Assembly: GCA_905221605.1 (NCBI GenBank)
Contig: CAJNDS010002325.1
Span: 301,340 to 365,339, forward strand
Length of the DNA: 64,000 bases
Direction of reading: 5' to 3'
Source of the DNA: Symbiodinium natans
Taxonomy: Eukaryota > Sar > Dinophyceae > Suessiales > Symbiodiniaceae
How positions within the stretch are numbered: the stretch's first letter is position 1; every line of letters starts with the position of its first letter. A program made the position numbers and the translations under genes. This document shows, piece after piece, positions 49,281 to 57,841 of this stretch. The notes beneath the pieces were generated by a model. That model worked only from the letters and a program-made list of their open reading frames with translations. It was not told the origin of the DNA and ran no database searches.

Positions 49281-50374
49281 GGGTGCCTGTTCTGACAACC
49301 TATACACTATACAACTCCGGCCCGAGGCCTCGGCGGATTTTAAGGCCACATGGTACAACTGATCAAAGCTCCATGAGACGCCTAAGTAGAGGACCACAAG
49401 TTGCGCTTGGTGAGGCTTGTGAAGCTGACGAGCTCGTCCTGCAGCACAAGGTCGACTCATGTCCCGGGCTGAGTCTTCTCAGCCTGCGAAAGAAGCGCAA
49501 GAAGGGAAGAAGCTGAAAGCTTTCTCTGCCGATGCCAGGCCAGACAACGACGGTGACTTGCCTGAGGTACAGTCGAAGAAAGTTTTCCTTGGGAGCATGT
49601 CTCGAGGTTGTCGTGAGGATGTTTGAAAGTCTGGCCATGGAGCGTTTGACTGAGGAGAGTCGCCAGAACCAAACATCGGGCTGTGTGGAGCAGCAAAGGC
49701 TTTGCAGCACCTGCTCAGACCTTGTTGCTTGCTGGGGACGCGGGATGCTTCGAGGTTGCTGCGGAACAAGACGCAAGAGTGCTTGTCCATCCGAGCAGCA
49801 ATGCGATCGACCGGATGTGCTCGAGCATCTCAGGCTTGGTCCTTGAGGCTGATTGCTCTACGGATTACAAGCTTCAGTGCCTCCGAGCAGGCTGCGGAAT
49901 CATGCCGCACATACACCCTCTGCCGCACGCGCATGTCCGTCGCGGCACCCTCGGATATTGTTTGTACTACTAGCACAGGAGCTCCAGGTTCTGACATGTG
50001 GCAAGGGCCACAGGGGTAGTTCACCGCAGACACGGATTAGGTTGATCTTTGCCAGCAAGCCTGGGCTTGTCCTTGAAAGTGTTCAAGATCCCACAACCCC
50101 AAAACCATCTCAATAAGCCCATCTCGGATGGTCCTCAGAAACATCGTGGTCTGTGAGGCTGTTTTGTCTTCCAGTTTTTGAGTACTTTGAACGTTAGACG
50201 TCCATTGTGCGGTAAATCGCCATGAGGCATTGAAGAGTGCAACGAAAGCGGTTAAAGCAGCCGATGCGAGTGAACACGACCAGGCAAGCGGCGACATCGG
50301 GTGACTGTGGGGGACTGTTGGGTGTTTGGCGAGATGATCATTTTGTTTCGTGGTTTGACACGTGCAGCTTTTGC

Positions 50375-50384
50375 TTGGCTCAAG
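50375..50384 (+). other. Relict spliced-leader-like motif upstream of the Sar1-like gene
   Basis: An exact TTGGCTCAAG on the plus strand, ~330-390 bases before the first recognised Sar1 exon and in sense with it. The upstream bases do not extend the match well, so chance is possible. Confidence 0.4.
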
Positions 50385-50689
50385 ACTTGAGAATGTGTGA
50401 TGCTTGCAGCCGCAATCTCTAAGCTTTCTAGGTTTCCAAGCGTCGCTTGCAGACTGTGGCAACATGTGAGAACTTTTGTAGGCCGAGCCATGCCCCGTAG
50501 CACGCTTGTGGGCAACAGTAGGTTAAAGACCTTCTCTGGTTTGTGGTCGTGCCCTCATGGCGGCGGCTGCGGTCAGTGAGGCAGAGCTCCCCTTGCCAGC
50601 CGTTGCATTCCAGGAGGAGAGCCTGCAGAGCTCTTAGGGCCTTTGTGGGAAATTCAGTGCTCCTTGCTGCTATAAAATATCGCCCGGGG

Positions 50690-52447
50690 GGCTCAGGGGC
50701 CTGGCCAAGGTTTGATGTCACCGACGAGACGGTAGACGCTGTGCTTCTGTTTCTGGGCTTGGACAATGCAGGCTGGCCTGCGCAACAATCGGTTTCTGCA
50801 GTTTCTGTCTGTTCTTTTCTCCAGGGGTTCAACACGAATTCTGCTATGACCGCTGCCTTTGTCTTTTCGTACCTGGTACTTGTAAGTTTGCCCAGTTAAG
50901 GCTTTCTGAAGCCTGCAAAAGTTGTGTCTTGACTATGCCTTTCTTCTGCTATTCTTGCCCTGTACGTTTGTATCCCTTAGCATCGTCAATGCAGCAGACC
51001 GCTGCCATGAACAGTTCAGCTTGCTGGCAGGCAAAACAACTTTGTTGCAGATGTTGAAGAATGAGACTTGGGAGCAACTGGATCTCTTCATGTGCTTCAG
51101 AGCCTATCAGCCACGTGCGTCCTTTAAACCCGAAACCCTGAAACCTAAGCCCTAAACCCTTCACCCTAAACCCGAAAGCTGACCCAAGGATCGCATGGTG
51201 GCACAAGTCCCGACGCTCCACCCGCAAAGTGAGGAGCTCATCATTGACAAGGCCGTCGAAAGCCTGTCCACCCACGCCCTTCCCCCCCAGGAGGGTCTAG
51301 GGTTTAGGGTATAGGGTTTAGGGTCTAGGGTTGGAGTAGAGGGCAGCTGACAGCCAACAAGTGGAGCCCCCCAACGCTCAGGAGCTCTCCTTCCCAAAGC
51401 CAATCCCTTGCCTTCTCCATCTGAAAGCCCTACTTAAGTATCCTGAGCATCATCTGAAAGCCCTACAATATCTGAGACACTCTTCAAGCACAAATCTTAG
51501 ACCTAGACTACATCCAGAGGATTGCCAGGTGCAGGAAGCCGAGTAGAGCTTGAGAGCCATGCCCTAAGTCCGAAGGCTTAGCGTGGCCCTGCAAGGTCCG
51601 GTACAAGGCATTCGACTTGGCCGGCCACGAGATCGGAAGGCGGCTGTGGAAGGAGCAAGAAACTGTTCCTTTGTTCCTTTCGGGGCATCTCGCTACCGTC
51701 TTTGCCGCACCACCTTTGCCACTTAGACTGAGTTGCCTTTTTGATGAGCTTGTAGGATTACTTTCCAGTTGCCAGCGCCATTGTCTTCTTGGTGGACTCC
51801 GCAGATCGGAGCAGGCACTCCTGCCATCTACCCAAAATTCCAAGCCCGATATAGTGGCTTCGCAGAGGTTTCCGGAGGCTGCCGAAGAGCTGCGGAATCT
51901 TCTGCAGGCACTTAGTGGCAGGTTCTACGTAGCAAGGATAGCAACAGGGGCTTTGTGTCAGCTGCCATCGCGCCGCTTGTGACAGGAGAAGGCCCTGAGT
52001 GCTGTGCCGATTGCAATACTAGCGCAGAAGGCCGCGGCCAGCATGGAAGGTGATGTTTTCGGATGTTCCCCTTTGTACTAACAGTCTTTCATAGGGATTA
52101 TAGTACCCCCCTACTATAATCCCTATTGAGGACTGCTAGTATAAAGGGGGAACATCCCAAGTGATGTTTCCAGAGTCTTCGGATGACGTTGGGCTGTGGC
52201 GACTGTGAGGTTGATCTGCCTGGAGCAGCATCCAAAGAAGAGTTTGCTGGTTGCGCCCTCAATTCTGTTGCCCCAGAGGGATCTATGCGACGTACAGTAG
52301 CAGCAGATAAGGGACTCTGACTCTCAGTTGCGGAAATGACTTCCTCACGTCCTCCTTCCGTCGAAGTAGGGCTCGAAGCGTCAGCAAGGTGCCCTGGGCG
52401 TCCCAAGATCCTCGGATCGCAGCATCGAGGTGTTCATGTGCATCTCA
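50690..52447 (+). CDS. SAR1: Sar1-like small GTPase of COPII transport (at least 9 exons)
   Basis: Exons recognised by Sar1 motifs: to 50771 (AVLLFLGLDNA), 51031-51062 (GKTTLLQMLKN), 51189-51251 (DRMVAQVPTLHPQSEELIID), 51596-~51660 (RYKAFDLAGHEIGRRLWKE), ~51777-51814 (AIVFLVDSADRS), 51868-51907 (FPEAAEELRNLLQ), 51992-52030 (ALSAVPIAILAQK), 52210-~52270 (VDLPGAASKEEFAGCALN) and ~52413-52447 (DRSIEVFMC). Together they give P-loop GLDNAGKT, switch-2 DLAGH (usually DLGGH), and QKVD where most GTPases have NKxD. Introns begin with GC or GA (GCAG|GC, AAT|GA, CAAG|GC, GAAG|GC). Sar1 recruits the COPII coat at the endoplasmic reticulum. The N-terminal exon and the last C-terminal exon were not found. 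The frame is coherent across exons, so a working but divergent paralogue is more likely than a pseudogene. Confidence 0.8.
51125..51180 (-). repeat. Telomere-like CCCTAAACC tract inside Sar1 intron 2
   Basis: Variants of CCCTAAACCC within the intron 51063-51188, ending only a few bases before the acceptor. Confidence 0.85.
51296..51342 (+). repeat. Telomere-like TTTAGGG tract inside Sar1 intron 3
   Basis: TCTAGGG/TTTAGGG/TATAGGG units within the intron 51252-51595, in opposite orientation to the tract in the preceding intron. Confidence 0.85.
52051..52171. mobile_element. Foldback palindrome with flanking direct repeats in a Sar1 intron
   Basis: 52061-52157 is a near-perfect inverted repeat centred on CCCCCC; the inner 15-bp arms ATAGGGATTATAGTA/TACTATAATCCCTAT pair perfectly and the outer arms (GGATGTTCCCC…GGGGGAACATCC) pair with few mismatches. 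It is flanked by TGATGTTTTC (52051-52060) and TGATGTTTCC (52162-52171), a likely target-site duplication. It lies wholly inside the intron 52031-52209. Confidence 0.75.
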
Positions 52448-52849
52448 GATGCATCGCAGACACTACGCAGATGACTTGTGCACAAAGCTGACCTCACATG
52501 TGCCGTCCCCCCACCAGAAGGCAACGCTATGTCATGTGGGGACTTGAGGCAGCGTGATGGAGCGCAAGGGTTCCGAGCTCAGGAAGGGTTTCATTCCGCA
52601 AAGCACAACTGGCATTCTGATGAGAGTCACATGTGCAATGCTCGCCAAGTGGGAAATCTGTTCTTGTTGAAGCCTTTTCGGCCCAATCATTTACGCCATA
52701 CATATTCTGTTAGGGTGCTTTCTTGCACCAGCTTCAGTTATCGTACCAACACAGTTTGTGTCTCGGCTGTATAGGGTTTTGGGTTTCGGGTTTGCCCAGC
52801 TTAAGTTCTCTTGTGTAGTTCTAGTTCTTATGGAATAGGACGGATCAAC

Positions 52850-53635
52850 AGGCATAGGAGTAGGTGTAGGAGTAGGTGTAGGAGTAGGAGTAGGAGTAGG
52901 AGAAGGAGTAGAAGCAGGAGTAGGAGGAGTGGGAGTAGTGGGAGTCGTAGCAGGAGCAGCAGTAGCAGTGGCAGCAGCAGCAGCAGGAGGAGGAGTCGGA
53001 GTAGGAGTAGGAGTAGGCATAGGAGTAGGCGTAGGCGTAGGCGTAGGCGTAGGTGTAGAGGAGTAGGAGTAGGAGTAGGAGTAGGAGTAGGAGTAGGAGT
53101 AGGAGTAGGAGTAGGAGTAGGAGTAGGAGTAGGAGTAGGAGTAGGAGTAGGAGTAGGAGTAGGAGTAGGAGTAGGAGTAGGAGTCTGCGAGTGGGAGTAG
53201 GAGTCTGGGAGCGGGAGTAGGAGTCTGGGAGTGGGAGAGTGGGAGAGTGGGAGAGTGGGAGAGTGGGAGAGTGGGAGAGTGGGAGAGTGGGAGAGTGGGA
53301 GAGTGGGAGAGTGGGAGAGTGGGAGAGTGGGAGAGGTGGGAGAGTGGAGAGTGGGAGAGTGGGGAGAGTGGAGTGAGAGGGAGTGTGGGAGAGTGGGAGA
53401 GGGAGAGTGAGTGGGAGTGGGGGAGTGGGGGAGTGGGGGAGTGGGGGAGTGGGGGAGTGGGGGAGTGGGGGAGTGGGGGAGTGGGGGAGTTGGGGAGTTG
53501 GGGAGTTGGGGAGTGGAGGAGGAGCAGGAGAGAGGAGGTGGAGGAGGAGGGGGAGGAGGAGGAGGAGCGGGCATGGGAGTGCTGGGAGAAGTAGGAGTAG
53601 TAGGAGTAGCTGAAGAAATGAGTGGTAGGAGTAGC
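52850..53635. repeat. Compound satellite: GGAGTA, GTGGGAGA and GTGGGGGA arrays
   Basis: Irregular GTAGGA/GCAGCA repeats (52850-53058), a regular GGAGTA 6-bp array (~53059-53184), a GTGGGAGA 8-bp array (~53219-53345), then a GTGGGGGA 8-bp array (~53412-53515) and a tail of GGAGGA. It is purine-rich on the plus strand and ends about 35 bases before the ATG of the next gene. The P/S/T/L ORFs on the minus strand are translations of the repeat. Confidence 0.95.
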
Positions 53636-53669
53636 AGGAGTCGAAGATGTCCTGCCAAGGCCTCTCAAC

Positions 53670-55084
53670 ATGTCAAGCACAGACATCTTCAGCTTCGCTC
53701 GCAAAGCGTCGGAAGTGGTGCTCATTGGAGGGGCCTACATTTCTGTTCCCTGGCCAGGTTTGAATCTACACAGTGCGCAACTAGCAGTTCCAAGCTTTAA
53801 CCCCCCCTAGTTCGCTAGCACTAAGGTTTCGGCGGGCCTCATCACATTCAACAAGTACCTGATGCATGAACATCGTTTCCCACACGCCCTGCATCTCACT
53901 GCGGTGCACATGGCTGTGACCACAGTTCTTTCCCTGACGCTGTACAGCACCATGCCCTCCCTTTATCCCTCCATGGACAAGGCCCTCGAAAATCGAGGCT
54001 TGTTGACCCGATTTCTGGCCCCGCTTGGCATCCTCTTCGCTGTGGCACTGGCCTGCTCGAACCAGGCTTACCTGTTCTCCAGTGTCGCCTTCCTGCAGTT
54101 CTGCAAGCAGGGCAACATTGCCTTCATCTTCTTCGCATCATGCGCCCTCGGGCTGCAGACCTTCAGCTGGCAGAAGATGCTGATTTTGTCCATTGTCGTG
54201 ACCGGCTGCTGCATTTGTGCCCACGGGGAGATCAAATTCCAGATGCTGGGTCTGATCTTCCAGCTGTCTTCCCAAGTCGCGGAGTCTTCCAAAAACCTGC
54301 TGGGCGAGATCGTGCTTACTGGTGCAGGGCTCAAGCTGGATGTCCTGACCTTTGTTCTGTTTCAGGCGCCATTCTCTCTACTTCCGCTGTTGATCGGAGT
54401 CGTTTGGACATGGTCGCCAGAAGTCCTGCAAGACTTCATGGGCATGTGGTGGGTCGTCCTTCTGAACGCTGTCGTCGCTTTCTGTCTCAACGTCCTGATT
54501 GCCGTCACCCTGAAGAGACTTTCTGCGCTTGCCTTCGTGATCATCGGTGTCGTGAAGGCTTGGATATCGAACAACATATCCCCTGCTCGTGCATCCCTAG
54601 TCAGCTTGTGAGTTAACTAGATACGTTGCGAGTGGGCTCGTTATAATCGCGCGACCAGGATGTCACCATTGTGGCCAGCTCTAGCATGATATTCAATGAC
54701 CCGATCTCGCACCAGCAGTTCATCGGTTTCAGTGCCTGCGCCCTAGTACATTCAACGGCACGTCTCTTGCTTGTGTTCCAATGCATGTCAGAGGTCACAA
54801 TCTGTGGCATAGCTCTCTGGAGCCACCTGAAGCTCAAGGAGCAGTGCGCCAAGGACTACAGAATCTCACCCGGGTCTGTTTTAGCAGTTACGGTGAACTA
54901 CATCTCTCTTGCCAAGACTGCACTTGAGCAGGAAGACAAGGCTTCTGAGACGACACCGCTGACGGATCGTGCGGAGAAGAAGCCGGTGGCTGCCTCAGGC
55001 CGAAGTGCAGCCGAAGGACTAAGGCAACCGAGGGTGCATGAAGGCTGGCATCATTGGGGATGGTGCGTTGTGCGCCGGACCTGA
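53670..55084 (+). CDS. Triose-phosphate / nucleotide-sugar transporter-type protein (4 exons)
   Basis: Exon 1 53670-53744 ([18 protein letters not shown]…), exon 2 53826-54557, exon 3 54659-54745, exon 4 from 54794 to the stop at 55084; ~394 aa. The joined start gives [20 protein letters not shown], the N-terminal helix pattern of TPT/SLC35 (DMT-superfamily) carriers. Some eight to ten hydrophobic helices follow, with a Lys/Arg-bearing [19 protein letters not shown] late in the chain, a typical TPT substrate-region helix. Intron 1 is GT-AG, intron 2 GC-AG (54558-54658), and intron 3 is a 48-nt GT-AG intron whose retention keeps the frame. The substrate (sugar phosphate or nucleotide sugar) and the membrane (Golgi, ER or plastid) cannot be told. 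The tail after [14 protein letters not shown] is polar and may be cytosolic. Confidence 0.8.
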
Positions 55085-57841
55085 TCTAACAGTATCCCAA
55101 GTAGAACTGCAATGCTTATCTCATAGCTCTTCGCGGCGCTTGCCCGCAACAGGGCTTTGCTGTTGTTGAGGCTGTGGCTGCAAGAAAGTCTCCTTTCTCA
55201 GTTCTGGGTCCAAAAACCGTCGGTGGGACTGTGACGTCCATGTTGGCATGCTCTGAGTCTTTTTGTGGCTTGGGGCTTCCGGTCTAGGACTGCTCTTTCT
55301 GACAGTGCAGCCGTTTGGTGTTAAGGACCCTCAACCCTTGGAAGGGGTTTTGTTGCCTGCTGTGAATCTCTTTTGGTCCTCGTCAGCCATTGTCAGGTCG
55401 AGAATGCTTGATCCTCGTCAGCCAGCCATTGTCAGGTCGAGAACGCTTGAACAAGATTCTTGACCATGATAGCCACGGGTTGAGACTCCAGCGGAAAGAG
55501 GCTGCGAAAATGCTCTCTGTGCGGAAGTGATTCTTGCTGCGGGTTGTGCGCGGAAATATTTGTGCATTGTGTGCATCTTGAACTCAGCACCAGTGCCACA
55601 AGGTTATGCTGATGTCATGCGGTGGATTCAGGAGCGCGGGGGCATGTTGTATGGGGTGTTCGGAGCGGTAATGCTTGCGCACGACTCTCCTGTTGCTTGC
55701 ACTGATTCCTGGAGCAAGACCACATGCCTTGCATCTGGAAGGAGCAGCTGTTGGCAACCCACATCACAGTTCCCCACTCTCAAGATCAGCCACCAGGAGT
55801 GTCGTGCTGACTGCCTAGCTAACAAGGGAGGGTCTACATTGCTGTTCTTGGTGAGTGCACATAATGTTTTATGGTTTCATTCCAGATCAGTGAGTGTGCT
55901 CATTTGGGGATGCTCGTGAAAAATCTTCCCTCATATCCTCTCAAGCACATGGGAAATTTGAATTGTCCCGCCTGTTCTTTCCCTCTCTGTCAAGTGACAC
56001 TTCCGAGCTCGCCCAATGATGGCCACGTCGACTTCGCAAGTTCAAGCTTGGGGACAAACGAGCGTCAACTGGGTGTCTTAAGTGAAGGTCATCGGGGCGG
56101 GCCGGTTCATGTGGCGAGGTTAGGCCCTGCATGCGGACAACATCGGGGAGCCCGGACTTGGACTTTGCATGAGGTTGCCGCCTCAGAGGAAGCTGCCGGG
56201 CTGATCGCTTTAGAGTCCTTGAAGCAAGAGTCCTGCCACAGCACTCCAGCCTGGGGACTGGCACAACCGACATGGTCTGGCTTGCGTTTCAAAGATGAAT
56301 GCGTCACACCGTCCACAACACCCGGCCTCCTGAACGACGTATGACCTGGCCTATGACCAAACCAATCAGGGCCGCCAATCTGTTGGGAAAACTGCTTGCC
56401 CGGTGGCCGTCGGCCTGGCGTTCCATGTTCTTGTCTCAATTGTTTCGGTAGGGCCTCGTCTTTCCTTGCCTCTTTGATGGCACCGGGCCCGATCAACCCA
56501 TCTGCCATGAAATCCGAAGCGGCAAAAGTGCTCTGGCGCTCACGCATGCGCACTCTTCGACGATGAGTAGTTTGAATCCGATAAGGCTAGTTGCCATTTT
56601 CGTAAACTCAGCAACTCACATCAAGTTCATTGATTGGGATTCGGGGTTCGTATTTTCGTCCCTTGATCGATTCTCAAGGAATGTTGTGATTTGTATGATT
56701 TGTACGATTGATCGTCATTGGGGGACAAGTACTCCGTCAGTTCGTGGTGGGCCCACGGCTTGTCTCAGGAGCCGACGCTGAGATTGACGATGATCTGGTG
56801 TAACTCAGTGTGGACTCAGCGAAGTCGCTCATGCGATGGACGGGCGGAACAGGCCCAGGTCCTCACCTCAGCTTGATCGGTCACGACATATTGTATGATG
56901 CAATTCTCCTCAGGGATTTGTTGCTGCACGGGCAATCAACGCGTTCTGCCTTGTGAAAGGCCCCTGACGTGTGAGGAGGCTTGCGCAGGCAGCAGCTTTG
57001 GCAGAGTCAAAGAATGCAGAGTCTGGTGAGTTTGCCACGTTGGTGATGAAGGATTCTCGTCACCTTCTGGTCAACAAGCGGTCCTTGACAAGTGTGCCGG
57101 CGCATGATTTTCCACGCTGTGCAGGCGCACTGAACAAACCTCATGTACAGCTGAGAACGCGGAAAGGAAAAAGAAGTCTGAACTTCGGAAGCTTCTTCAT
57201 TGCTTGATATTGCTGGTAGTGCGGCTAGACGAAGGCGGCGTGGGCGTAAGGTTCCCACTAGAATAACCGATGACCATCAATGACCCCCCACGCTCAAGAA
57301 ATAACAGCTTGCTCGGCCAGGCACGCTGGCTCACATTTGCTCTCTCCAAGTGCCTCCAAAAACGTCTAAGTGCTGATCTCGGAATCTCGGGTTCATCCGG
57401 TTCGAGATGCAAGGATTTGTTGAGGATCAGGCGAAACAAAGGTTTCAGGGCAGCCTTTGTGTTGTGGAAGCCGGGCATGACGTTTGTGATTGACGCGTTG
57501 GGGCACCGATGCCTCTTAGGTGACATGCACTTCAACCATTCCGACGCGTGCTGCACTGAGTGAAGCAGTGGTCCCACATGTGGAACCCCCTTTTGTATTC
57601 TGAGCCCCCTGGAAGAAGCCGAAAGGACCTAGTCACTAGCCACAGTGCATTGCTGCTTCTGGTTTTGCTTTCGTTGCGAGAGGCTTGTGCCTCTGAGGCT
57701 GCTGGTGGCAAGGGACTGCAAAGCCCTAGCCGAGAAGGAAGCTGAAGCGGATCAGCTCAAGGACTCGGAGACGGGTTTTGTAACGGGGTCTCTTGGAGCT
57801 GTCACCCTGTCCTCCTTTGACTCCTTTGGGCTCGAAGAAGG
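55085..57841 (+). other. Intergenic or unidentified exons (55.1-57.8 kb)
   Basis: One coding-like stretch at ~55595-55680 (QGYADVMRWIQERGGMLYGV). A ~37-bp segment (CCTCGTCAGCCATTGTCAGG…GAGAA(T/C)GCTTGA) is duplicated in tandem at ~55377-55450. A minus-strand open stretch at 56107-56553 has mixed composition but no domain. No gene can be named. Confidence 0.35.

Larger units (their letters stand above)
46649..50370 (+). other. Unidentified intron-rich transcription unit, exons not assembled
   Basis: Coding-like pieces on the plus strand flanked by AG|G joints: ~47000-47120 (GGENEDEPSFEQLRGLRNRV), ~47413-47455 (VVKSPVSALVDDD), ~47581-47730 (VIPAARAFNAVLALPINLLN…), ~47880-47975 (KLPCQARALLEEVLETAEKA), ~48232-48300 (HGVQLLQERANFIES), ~49459-49620 (MSRAESSQPAKEAQEGKK…) and ~49690-49860. 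No family is recognised; there may be more than one gene. The order on one strand fits a co-oriented gene block. Confidence 0.35.

Noticed and set aside
52691-53725. 344-aa and 276-aa minus-strand ORFs rich in P, T, S and L
   Set aside because: Open only because the satellite lacks stop codons in those frames; the real transporter exon 1 is on the other strand within this span.
56107-56553. 148-aa minus-strand ORF at 56.1-56.6 kb
   Set aside because: No domain, against the strand of all neighbours, and no start or splice support; kept out of the gene list.
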